Notes under the pieces: generated by a model | What the model was told of the DNA's origin: nothing | The model's database searches: none | The model's input: only the letters and a program-made list of their open reading frames with translations | Assembly (NCBI GenBank): GCA_910586535.1 | Contig: CAJUHS010000003.1 | Location: forward strand, 94,805 to 158,804 | Source: an uncultured Oscillospiraceae bacterium | GTDB lineage: Bacteria > Bacillota > Clostridia > Oscillospirales > Ruminococcaceae | Length of the DNA stretch: 64,000 nucleotides | Direction: 5' to 3' | Made by a program: the position numbers and the translations under genes | In this document: piece after piece, positions 33,518 through 41,010 of the stretch | Layout of the letters: the number at the start of each line of letters is the position of its first letter | Position numbering within the stretch: position 1 is the first letter of the stretch

Positions 33518-33880
33518 TTGGGCTTTGAAAATACTTGCAGGGCTATTGCAGACCCTGTTCGCAGGGAGATACTTTCCCTGCTTAAGGGCGGAAAACTTTC
33601 AGCGGGCGAGATAGGCTCCCATTTTGATATGACTTCCGCCGCTGTATCCTATCATTTGAATATACTGAAAAAAGCCGACCTTGTCAGCGAAAGCAGATAC
33701 AAAAATTTTATTTATTACGAGCTTAATACCACAGTACTTGACGAGATGATATTGTGGATAGAAAATCTGAAAGGGGAGAATGTTTATGAAAAAGAACATG
33801 AAGCTTTCGGGAATACTCTTTGCAACGGCATTAATTCCGATAGCTGCGGTACTGATAGCTCTGCAGTTTCTGCCGGCTGA
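33518..33880 (+). CDS. SdpR-family (ArsR-type) autorepressor
   Basis: About 120 residues from a TTG start at 33518 with AGGTG six bases upstream; GTG at 33509 is the alternative. The winged helix begins ENTCRAIADPVRREILSLL, with recognition helix SAAVSYHLNILKKA, as in SdpR autorepressors controlled by the SdpI membrane protein. Metal-binding cysteines of classic ArsR sensors are absent. Usual SdpR proteins are about 90 residues; here the frame runs 95 bases into sdpI, adding a tail (FGNTLCNGINSDSCGTDSS) that looks non-native. The stop of the ancestral gene was probably lost. The promoter is flanked by two ATTTAAA operators. Confidence 0.85.
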   Translation: MGFENTCRAIADPVRREILSLLKGGKLSAGEIGSHFDMTSAAVSYHLNILKKADLVSESRYKNFIYYELNTTVLDEMILWIENLKGENVYEKEHEAFGNTLCNGINSDSCGTDSSAVSAG

Positions 33881-34469
33881 AATTCCCGCTCATTACGATA
33901 TTAATATGAATATCGACCGCTGGGGAAGCAAGTACGAAAGCCTGTTAATGCCCGCCGCCACGATACTTATGTCGGCGTTTATGTACGGAATGTCGCGTTT
34001 TGCCGCAAAACAGGAAAACGGTGCGGGAAACGAAAAGGTAATGATGATATGCGGGATATCCTTTAATCTCCTTTTTTTGGCAATGACGATCTGGTCGCTT
34101 GTGTTGGCGTTTAATGCGGTCAGCGGCAGGGAAATAAACGGAGTGTTGTCAGTAAAGATCATCTTTATTTTTGCCGGTATAGTTATAGCGGTGGTCGGCA
34201 ATTTTATGCCGAAGTGCAGGCTTAATTCACTTGTGGGACTGCGTACAAGGTGGAGTACGGCGAACGAGGACGTATGGTTTAAATGTCAGCGTTTCGGCGG
34301 TGTACTTTTTGTTATATGCGGTATTATGATGTCGCTGTTCTCGGCGCTGGCTGACAGTATTATGCTTATCCTGACGGTAAATATTATTATTACGGCAACA
34401 GCTGTGGGAGGTTCTGTCGCAGTCAGCAAGATTATTTATGACAGGCATCAGGTAAGCGGCGGTAAATAG
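33786..34469 (+). CDS. SdpI-family membrane immunity/signal protein
   Basis: 227 residues with six likely membrane segments (two near residues 7-27 and 46-66, pairs near 85-105, 115-137, 175-195 and 198-220). Family marks are PAEIPAHYDINMNIDRWGSK near the N-terminus and GNFMPKCRLNSLVGLRTRWST in the middle. In Bacillus subtilis SdpI protects against the SdpC toxin and sequesters SdpR at the membrane. No sdpABC toxin genes are here. GGGGAG precedes the ATG at 33786; a start two codons earlier is possible. Confidence 0.9.
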   Translation: MKKNMKLSGILFATALIPIAAVLIALQFLPAEIPAHYDINMNIDRWGSKYESLLMPAATILMSAFMYGMSRFAAKQENGAGNEKVMMICGISFNLLFLAMTIWSLVLAFNAVSGREINGVLSVKIIFIFAGIVIAVVGNFMPKCRLNSLVGLRTRWSTANEDVWFKCQRFGGVLFVICGIMMSLFSALADSIMLILTVNIIITATAVGGSVAVSKIIYDRHQVSGGK

Positions 34470-34491
34470 AACAAAATCAATAAGAAACGGA

Positions 34492-35118
34492 ATGGGAAAT
34501 ATGTCTCAGAATAATTCAAAAAAGCATGAAATCGAATACGTAAGAAAAGTCCTGAACGCGGGAACTCTCCTCGCTCCCCTGCCGGCGGTAATGGTCTCCT
34601 GCGGAACTTTGGAGAAAGCCAACGTGCTGACCGTTGCATGGACGGGTATAATCAATACAAAGCCGCCCATGACCTATATTTCCGTGCGTCCGACGCGTCA
34701 TTCCTATGAAATAATAAAGGGGAGCGGCGAGTTCGTTATAAATCTTACCACTTCAAAAATGGTTCGGGAGACCGATTTCTGCGGCGTGAAAAGCGGAAAG
34801 GACATGGACAAGATAAAAAAGTGCGGACTGCACCTTACGGCGGCTTCGGCGGTAAAGGCTCCGGTTATAGAGGAAAGTCCTTTGGCTCTGGAGTGCAGAG
34901 TCACCGAGATAAAGCCGCTGGGCAGCCACGATATGTTTATTGCGGAAATACTTGCGGTGAACGCAGACAGCAGGTACATTGACAGCAAGGGAAAGATAAA
35001 TCTCAATCAGGCGGGGCTTATGGCGTATTCCCACGGAGAATATTTTTCTCTCGGCAGGAAGCTGGGTAGCTTTGGGTATTCGGTGGCAAAAGGAACAAAA
35101 AAGAAAAACAAACGTTAA
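34492..35118 (+). CDS. Flavin reductase-like, FMN-binding protein
   Basis: 208 residues of the flavin reductase/DIM6-NTAB family, split-barrel proteins that bind FMN and either reduce it or use it as an electron carrier. Characteristic parts are PAVMVSCGTLEKANVLTVAWT, SVRPTRHSYEII, EFVINLTT and HDMFIAEIL. It follows sdpI by 22 bases, so it may be on the same transcript. ATG 34501, three codons in, is equally likely. The partner oxidoreductase is not evident. Confidence 0.85.
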   Translation: MGNMSQNNSKKHEIEYVRKVLNAGTLLAPLPAVMVSCGTLEKANVLTVAWTGIINTKPPMTYISVRPTRHSYEIIKGSGEFVINLTTSKMVRETDFCGVKSGKDMDKIKKCGLHLTAASAVKAPVIEESPLALECRVTEIKPLGSHDMFIAEILAVNADSRYIDSKGKINLNQAGLMAYSHGEYFSLGRKLGSFGYSVAKGTKKKNKR

Positions 35119-35123
35119 ACATC

Positions 35124-35157
35124 AGCCGGTTCAGCGCGTCAGTGCGCCGAACCGGCT
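35124..35157. terminator. Hairpin between the flavin reductase gene and htpG
   Basis: AGCCGGTTC (35124-35132) pairs with GAACCGGCT (35149-35157), with an inner GCGC stem. T runs are weak, but it lies at the end of convergent genes. The remaining bases to 35264 show nothing. Confidence 0.6.
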
Positions 35158-35264
35158 GTGCATATTATATCACTGCAAAACTCTCCGTCTGCTTAATATT
35201 TAAACAAATCTGCCAAGTCCGGGCAGCAGCGCGGCTTTCACGTACTGCGCGCAAGCGGCGGAAC

Positions 35265-37175
35265 TCATTGCTTGTCTGTCATAAGATCGCAGAGCAGCTC
35301 CGACAGCGCAAGAGGATCTTCAACAGGCATGCCCTCGATAAGCAGAGCCTGAGCGTAGAGTATCTTTCCGTAGGCTGCAAGCTTGTCCTTGTCCGTCTCG
35401 CAAAGGGACTGCAAGGTCTTGAATATCTGGTGGTTCGGGTTTATTTCCAGTACCTTTTCAGCCTTTACCGTGTGCTCGTTGCTGGGCATTGCCGCAAAGG
35501 TCTTTTCCATGTCAAGGGATATCTGTCCCTCGTTTGTAAGACAGCAGGGGTGAGTCTTTAAACGTTCGGAGAGCCTTACTTCCTTTACCTTATCCCCCAG
35601 AGCCTCTTTCAGGCAGGCGAACATATCCCTGCTGTCCTCGGCAAGCTTTTTGGTCTCCTCCTTTTCCTCGGGGGTCTCAATATCCAGATCGGAAGCCGAT
35701 ACCGACTTGAACTGCTTGTCCTCGTAGCTCATCAGCATCTGTATTGCAAATTCGTCCACGCTTTCGGTAAGGTACAGTATTTCGTAGCCTTTGTCCTTGA
35801 CTACCTCGGTCTGCGGCAGACAGTCTATCTTTGCAACGCTTTCGCCGGCGGCGTAGTAAATGTACTTCTGATCCTCTTTCATGCGGGACACATACTCGTC
35901 CAGCGTAACAAACTTTTTCTCAAAGGAGCTGCTGAACATAAGCAAATCTTTTAAAAGCTCCTTGTTTGCTCCGTAGCTGTTGTAGATACCGAATTTTATC
36001 TGCAAGCCGAAAGCCTTCCAGAATTTTTCATACTTCTCACGCTCGTTTGTAAGCAGCTTTTTCAGCTCGTTCTTGACCGTTCTTTCAAGAGATTTTGCAA
36101 TAAGCTTGAGCTGCCTGTCATGCTGAAGCATTTCACGGGAGATGTTCAAAGACAGATCCTGAGAGTCCGCAAGACCCTTTACAAAGGAGAAGTGATCGGG
36201 GAGCAGATCGCCGCACTTGTCCATAATAAGAACGCCGCTGGAGAAAAGCTGCAAGCCCTTTTCAAACTCCTTGGTGTAGTAGTCCATGGGAGCCTGGGAG
36301 GGGATGTAGAGCAGCGCGTCGTAGGTGGCGGTACCCTCCGCCTTTGCGTGGATATGGACAAGGGGTTCGTTGTAGTCGTAGAATTTTTCGCGGTAGAACT
36401 TGTTGTATTCCTCGTCGGTTATCTCGCTCTTGTTCTTCCTCCAAAGAGGAACCATGCTGTTTAAAGTCTCTATCTCGGTGTGGGTTTCATACTCGGCGGG
36501 AACGTCCTCCGTACCCGTACCCTCTTTAAGGTGGTCGTGCTCTGTTTCCATTTTAATGGGGAAACGGATATAGTCGGAATATTTCTTTACCAGCGATTTA
36601 AGTTTCCACTGCATGAGATAATCGCTGTAGCTTTCGTCGTCGGTGTCATCCTTAAGGGTAAGGGTTATTTCCGTACCTACGCCGGACTTTTCGCATTCCT
36701 CAATAGTGTAACCCTCAACGCCGCTTGATTTCCACAGATAAGCCTTGTCCGAGCCGTAAGCTTTGGAGCGTACCTCCACATCCTTAGCCACCATAAACGC
36801 CGAATAGAAGCCAACGCCGAACTGACCGATAATGTCGATGTCCTCCGCGTTTCCGTTCTCGTTTTTAAAGGCAAGAGAGCCGCTGTTTGCAATAGTGCCC
36901 AGATTATTTTCCAGCTCGTCGGCAGTCATGCCTATGCCGTTGTCGGTAATTTTAAGTACGCCGTTGTCCTTATCGGCTTCAATAAAAATCTGAAAATCAT
37001 CCTTTTTCATTCCAACGCCGTCGTCGGTAAGAGATTTGAAATACAGCTTGTCAATAGCGTCGCTGGCGTTTGAGATAAGCTCCCTCAGAAATATCTCCTT
37101 GTGAGTGTAGATAGAGTTGATCATCATATCCAGCAGACGTTTTGATTCTGCCTTGAATTGTTTTGATTCCGCCAT
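35265..37175 (-). CDS. htpG: Chaperone HtpG (Hsp90)
   Basis: 636 residues. ATP-driven cytoplasmic chaperone dimer. The GHKL ATPase domain shows ELISNASDAIDKL (residues about 34-46), DNGIGM and IGQFGVGFYSAFMV; the middle domain carries the catalytic arginine region NISREMLQ; the C-terminal dimerisation domain completes normal length. TAGGAGGAC precedes the ATG. A consensus promoter and a perfect CIRCE operator lie upstream, so HrcA probably controls it, which is less usual than for groESL or dnaK. Confidence 0.97.
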   Translation of the reverse strand: MAESKQFKAESKRLLDMMINSIYTHKEIFLRELISNASDAIDKLYFKSLTDDGVGMKKDDFQIFIEADKDNGVLKITDNGIGMTADELENNLGTIANSGSLAFKNENGNAEDIDIIGQFGVGFYSAFMVAKDVEVRSKAYGSDKAYLWKSSGVEGYTIEECEKSGVGTEITLTLKDDTDDESYSDYLMQWKLKSLVKKYSDYIRFPIKMETEHDHLKEGTGTEDVPAEYETHTEIETLNSMVPLWRKNKSEITDEEYNKFYREKFYDYNEPLVHIHAKAEGTATYDALLYIPSQAPMDYYTKEFEKGLQLFSSGVLIMDKCGDLLPDHFSFVKGLADSQDLSLNISREMLQHDRQLKLIAKSLERTVKNELKKLLTNEREKYEKFWKAFGLQIKFGIYNSYGANKELLKDLLMFSSSFEKKFVTLDEYVSRMKEDQKYIYYAAGESVAKIDCLPQTEVVKDKGYEILYLTESVDEFAIQMLMSYEDKQFKSVSASDLDIETPEEKEETKKLAEDSRDMFACLKEALGDKVKEVRLSERLKTHPCCLTNEGQISLDMEKTFAAMPSNEHTVKAEKVLEINPNHQIFKTLQSLCETDKDKLAAYGKILYAQALLIEGMPVEDPLALSELLCDLMTDKQ

Positions 37176-37252
37176 TTGAAATAGTCCTCCTATTAAAATA
37201 TAGAATTTAAGCGTCCTTGATTATTGATTTTAGCACTTTGTCCTTGAAAGTG

Positions 37253-37279
37253 TTAGCACTCATTCAATTTGAGTGCTAA
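37253..37279. promoter_or_regulatory. CIRCE operator (HrcA site) of htpG
   Basis: TTAGCACTC (37253-37261), nine bases, GAGTGCTAA (37271-37279): the exact CIRCE consensus. It follows the -10 box by four bases. A partial extra half-site TTAGCACTT lies at about 37230-37238. Confidence 0.93.
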
Positions 37280-37283
37280 TTAA

Positions 37284-37312
37284 AGTATAAACCAACATGC
37301 CGTTAATTTCAA
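37284..37312 (-). promoter_or_regulatory. htpG promoter
   Basis: On the minus strand TTGAAA (37307-37312) and TATACT (37284-37289), spacer 17, with CIRCE at the start point. Confidence 0.8.
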
Positions 37313-37510
37313 GGGGGACAGCGTATATTTTACAATTTGTACATAAATTAGATTGCAGCGTCCGGAAGTGATTTTTATTTTGTGTGGTTTTAGAGTTTGC
37401 TTTGTCTTTTATACCTCTTTAGCGCACTATTATAAAATTATAAAATGCAAAACTACAGAAGCAGGAAGCTGCCGCTTACACAGCGCAGGCTTCCTGCTTT
37501 TCGTTGCCTA

Positions 37511-37744
37511 TTAATATTTGTTCGCCTTTTTGGGATAGGGCTTTTTCACAAGCGTGCGTCCGAGGATATAATCCGTGGACGTTCCGTAAAAATCCGCAAG
37601 ACTCATAAGGTGCTCTATGGGTATATTCTGAAACCCCCGCTCATAACGGGAATAAACGGTCTGTTTGATGCCCAGCAGCTCGCTTATCTGCTGCTGGGTC
37701 ATGTCCATGTCCTCACGAAGATCTCTTAACCGTTGAAAATACAT
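37511..37744 (-). CDS. XRE-family regulator
   Basis: 77 residues from the ATG at 37744 (AGGAG eight bases upstream). A single helix-turn-helix: MTQQQISELLGIKQTVYSRYERG (second half YSRYERGFQ) and an end SLADFYGTSTDYILGRT typical of small Cro/CI-like regulators. It is divergent from a decayed secreted-protein gene, and the shared control region has inverted TTTAGTAC/GTACTAAA arms that may be its operator. It resembles the regulator at 38571. Confidence 0.88.
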   Translation of the reverse strand: MYFQRLRDLREDMDMTQQQISELLGIKQTVYSRYERGFQNIPIEHLMSLADFYGTSTDYILGRTLVKKPYPKKANKY

Positions 37745-37759
37745 AAAAACCACTCCTGC

Positions 37760-37834
37760 TTTAGTACTTTTATGTACTTGACAATACCATATTTATGTGT
37801 TAAAATGTATATGTTAAAACTTATGAGTACTAAA
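37760..37834. promoter_or_regulatory. Divergent control region with inverted repeat and promoter
   Basis: TTTAGTAC (37760-37767) and GTACTAAA (37827-37834) are exact inverted arms. Between them a plus-strand promoter, TTGACA (37778-37783) and TAAAAT (37801-37806), spacer 17, faces the decayed gene. A direct GTACTT repeat also occurs in the left part. Confidence 0.6.
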
Positions 37835-37859
37835 AATGTTTAAAAGGAAGGATTTTTTA

Positions 37860-38362
37860 TGAAGCTGAAAAGAATATCTGCGGCTGCTCTGACTGCCGCG
37901 GCTCTTGTCCTGACAGAGGCAAAAGGTAATCAAGGTCCTAAACAATAATCAGTCCATGAATTACAAAATCACACCAAGAGAAAAAGGAGCGGCAACTGTA
38001 AAAGTAACTAAAAAAACAAATTACTTCAAGTTTTACGTTTATGAAAAAGATGGCGGCGATGCAGGCTGTAAGGAAAAAATTAAGCGTGGATGGACAGCTG
38101 CGGGAAGTCACTGTTGAGACTACGATACAGGGTGCTATTTGGCGCTTTCAGCTCTGACGTCAAAGCCAGCAAAGCTTACTATATACAGATCAGGCGCGGT
38201 TCATACCAGCAGAACAGCGGCAAATTTTAAGTTTCTTTCAAATACCCATCGGAGGAAAAAAGCCCGCCGCGCTGATGAACCCTTAACCTCAAAAAGGGAA
38301 AGGCGGTAATAACCCTTAAATTCGGTTCAAAAACCCGGACTATCGAGATCATCGTTGAATAG
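37860..38362 (+). pseudogene. Decayed secreted beta-domain protein
   Basis: An intact AAAAGGAAG site and ATG start a signal peptide (MKLKRISAAALTAAALVLT) that stops after about 29 codons. The homologous sequence continues in other frames: VIKVLNNNQSMNYKITPREK and GAATVKVTKK, then a third frame SSDVKASKAYYIQIRRGSY, and finally KKGKAVITLKFGSKTRTIEI with a stop at 38362. These look like BIG2/surface-protein strands. At least three frame breaks make it a pseudogene, although the promoter and start remain intact. Confidence 0.7.
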
Positions 38363-38364
38363 AT

Positions 38365-38409
38365 CAAAACGGCGGGACATTCAAAGTCCTGCCGTTTTGA
38401 AGTTTTTTA
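38365..38409 (+). terminator. Terminator of the decayed gene
   Basis: CAAAACGGC (38365-38373) pairs with GCCGTTTTG (38391-38399), inner GGAC/GTCC, then TTTTTTA and further T-rich sequence. Confidence 0.85.
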
Positions 38410-38454
38410 TTTTTTATTTTTTTGAAAAAAATAGGAATTATACTTCCGCAAGGA

Positions 38455-38483
38455 TTGAAATTTGTAAAAAAAGATGTTATAAT
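38455..38483 (+). promoter_or_regulatory. Promoter of the second XRE regulator
   Basis: TTGAAA (38455-38460) and perfect TATAAT (38478-38483), spacer 17, about 90 bases before the start. Confidence 0.75.
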
Positions 38484-38570
38484 GTTGTAAGCATACTGCA
38501 AAACCGGCAGGACAAATATTTATTTGCTGCCGTCGGAACACCGGAAATAATTTGTTAAAGGAGAGAAATC

Positions 38571-38798
38571 ATGAAACTCAGATTAAAAGAGCTTCGCCGC
38601 GAATCAGGCGCGACTCAGCGACAAATCGCAGAATACCTCGGTTTAAAACAGCAGACATATTCCAGATACGAAACGGGACTTCTTCAGCCGTCCCTGCCGG
38701 TTATGGAAAAGCTGTCCAACTACTATACGACCAGCGTAGACTACATAATGGGCATTACCAACGACAAGACCCAGCCCAAACGCGTTGACGCGGAATAA
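38571..38798 (+). CDS. XRE-family regulator
   Basis: 75 residues, one helix-turn-helix (TQRQIAEYLGLKQQTYSRYE) and a short end (NYYTTSVDYIMGITND). AAAGGAGAG precedes the ATG. It shares the YSRYExG and TS-DYI-G patterns with the regulator at 37511, so the two are paralogs either side of the decayed gene. Small single-domain regulators of this kind are common in mobile or surface-protein loci. Confidence 0.9.
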   Translation: MKLRLKELRRESGATQRQIAEYLGLKQQTYSRYETGLLQPSLPVMEKLSNYYTTSVDYIMGITNDKTQPKRVDAE

Positions 38799-38850
38799 GG
38801 CTGCTGCGGAGCGTAATAGCTCAGCTCCGTAAAATTTCTTGTTATTAAAA

Positions 38851-38879
38851 CTGCCGCAGAGAAAAATTCTCTGCGGCAG
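38851..38879. terminator. Terminator between the XRE gene and phosphoglucomutase gene
   Basis: A perfect 13-base stem CTGCCGCAGAGAA around AAA; TTTTAA follows on the minus strand, so it mainly serves the phosphoglucomutase gene. Confidence 0.75.
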
Positions 38880-38910
38880 AAATTTTAGTATTACTGTTAC
38901 ATCACTGATA

Positions 38911-40632
38911 TCAGAATCCCAGTATTTTCTGGAAATCTGCGGAAATTGTTGCTTCCAGAGCCTCCGAGTCGGCTTTTGCGGCTCCGGTGGTGGTGTAGTA
39001 AGCCTTGATCTTAGGCTCTGTACCCGACGGACGGATAATTACCGAAGCGCCGCCTTCAAGAGCAAAGGTGAGAACGTCCGACTTGGGCAGAGTAAGCTTG
39101 GTCTTGTTTCCGGATGTGCAGTCAACGGAGGTGCTGTCAAGATAATCGTCGAAACGGATCACCTTGAGTCCGCCGATCTCCTTTGGAGTCTCAGTGCGGA
39201 GCATGGTCATAAGCTCCTTCATCTTCTGCATTCCGCTTGCGCCCTCGCAGGTAAAGGATTTCTGAGTGTGGGTGTAAACGCCGTACTTCTTGTACATATT
39301 CTCCCTTGCCTGAAGCAGAGAGATACCCTTTGTGCGGTAAAACGCCGCCATTTCGCATATGAGCATTGAAGCCACAACAGCGTCCTTGTCACGGACATAA
39401 GAGCCGGCCAGATAGCCGTAGCTTTCCTCAAAGCCGAATACATAGCGGTTCTCTTCGCCCTTGTCCTCCAAGAATCCGATCTGCTCTCCGATAAACTTGA
39501 AGCCTGTGAGGACTTCAACTATCTTAACCCCGTATTCCTTTGCGATAGCCTTTGTGATATCGGTGGTAACTATAGTCTTGACAGCAACGGGGTCTTCAGG
39601 CATAGTGCCCAGCTTAGTGCGCTCGGCACAGATGTATTCAAGAAGCATTGCGCCCACTTCGTTGCCCGTAAAGAGCACATACCCGCCCTTTCCGTCGGGA
39701 ACGGCGATGCCCACACGGTCGCAGTCTGGATCGGTTGCAAGGAGAAGGTCCGGTTTAACGGTGTCGCAGAGCTTCAGACCCAGAGCCAGAGCCTCTTTTA
39801 TCTCGGGATTGGGGAAAGGACAGGTGGTAAAGTTTCCGTTGGGGTACTCCTGCTCGGGAACAATGGTAACGTCGTTAATGCCGATCTTTTTAAGTATCAT
39901 GCGGACAGGCTTGTTTCCCGTGCCGTTGAGAGGAGTGTAGACTACCTTAAGACCGCTTGCGGCGCAAAGGTCGGTGTGTATTCCCTGCTCGGCAACCTTG
40001 TCAATGTAGGAGTCGATAACGGTCTGTGGGATATACTCAATAGTGCCGTCCTCAACGCCTTTTTCAAAGGAAATAAGCTTTGCTCCGTCGAACATGGGAA
40101 CTTTATTAATGTTTTTAAGTACTATCTCAGCCGCGCCAAGAGTAAGCTGGCAGCCGTCGGAGCCGTATACCTTGTAGCCGTTGTATTTGGCGGGGTTATG
40201 GCTTGCGGTAACAACGATACCCGCGCTGCAGCTGAGAGTCCTTACAGCATAGGAAAGCATAGGCGTAGGCATAAGCTCGCTGTAGATGTGTACCTTTATG
40301 CCGTTTGCAGCAAGAACTGCGGCAGCTTCCTTGGCGAAAACGTCGGACTTTATGCGGCTGTCGTAAGCGATAGCCACCGAGGGATTTGCGGGGAAAGCCT
40401 CGTTAACATAGTCCGCAAGACCCTGTGTTGCTCTGCGTATAGTATAAATGTTCATTCTGTAGGAGCCTGCGCCGATAACGCCGCGCAGACCGCCCGTACC
40501 AAATTCAAGATCGCGGTAAAATCTGTCTGTGATAGCGTCGGGATCTCCTGCAATGGATTTAAGCTCGGTCTGAAGATCGGGATCGTCGGTGGCTTTTTCG
40601 CACCAAAGGGAGTAAAGCTCGGATTCGTTCAT
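38911..40632 (-). CDS. pgcA: Phosphoglucomutase/phosphomannomutase
   Basis: 573 residues, alpha-D-phosphohexomutase family. It interconverts glucose 1-phosphate and glucose 6-phosphate. VTASHNPAKYNGYKVYG contains the phosphoserine, ATDPDCDRVGIA is the metal loop, GFEESYGYL the sugar-binding loop, and IRPSGTEPKIKAY the phosphate-binding loop. TGGAGGT precedes the ATG. The glucose 1-phosphate from cellobiose phosphorolysis would enter glycolysis here. Promoter at 40744-40772. Confidence 0.95.
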   Translation of the reverse strand: MNESELYSLWCEKATDDPDLQTELKSIAGDPDAITDRFYRDLEFGTGGLRGVIGAGSYRMNIYTIRRATQGLADYVNEAFPANPSVAIAYDSRIKSDVFAKEAAAVLAANGIKVHIYSELMPTPMLSYAVRTLSCSAGIVVTASHNPAKYNGYKVYGSDGCQLTLGAAEIVLKNINKVPMFDGAKLISFEKGVEDGTIEYIPQTVIDSYIDKVAEQGIHTDLCAASGLKVVYTPLNGTGNKPVRMILKKIGINDVTIVPEQEYPNGNFTTCPFPNPEIKEALALGLKLCDTVKPDLLLATDPDCDRVGIAVPDGKGGYVLFTGNEVGAMLLEYICAERTKLGTMPEDPVAVKTIVTTDITKAIAKEYGVKIVEVLTGFKFIGEQIGFLEDKGEENRYVFGFEESYGYLAGSYVRDKDAVVASMLICEMAAFYRTKGISLLQARENMYKKYGVYTHTQKSFTCEGASGMQKMKELMTMLRTETPKEIGGLKVIRFDDYLDSTSVDCTSGNKTKLTLPKSDVLTFALEGGASVIIRPSGTEPKIKAYYTTTGAAKADSEALEATISADFQKILGF

Positions 40633-40743
40633 AATAATACCTCCATATCCTTGATTGCGTCAGGGGTTGGCTGACCGCTCCGTTGCAAAATTAAATCGGA
40701 GCATGATTTGCGGTTTTTGGAACTGTAGCTGTAATATAATTAC

Positions 40744-40772
40744 AGTATAACATAAAACTTTACTTTTGAAAA
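40744..40772 (-). promoter_or_regulatory. Promoter of the phosphoglucomutase gene
   Basis: On the minus strand TATACT (40744-40749) with a TG two bases before it, and TTTTCA (40767-40772) 17 bases upstream. Confidence 0.5.
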
Positions 40773-40890
40773 TAGGTTTTAAAAATTTTTAACAACTATT
40801 TTCGCACATTTTGCACAGCGGGATTTTCGGCAAAGCGATAAAATTTTACAGATTCTTTTCATAGGTTTTTAATAAAATTCAAAAAAGTCC

Positions 40891-40919
40891 TTTACTTCCG
40901 CCTGATAATATGTTATTAT
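40891..40919 (+). promoter_or_regulatory. Promoter of the EAL gene
   Basis: TTTACT (40891-40896) and TATTAT (40914-40919), spacer 17, about 90 bases before the ATG. Nothing else is seen in the 378-base gap. Confidence 0.5.
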
Positions 40920-41010
40920 ATATAGTAACAGATAAAAATGTTGAAGCATTTTTGGCTGATTCGTACACTAAGATGACAAAATACGGTCTGAAAAGGGGTG
41001 AACTCGGTCA

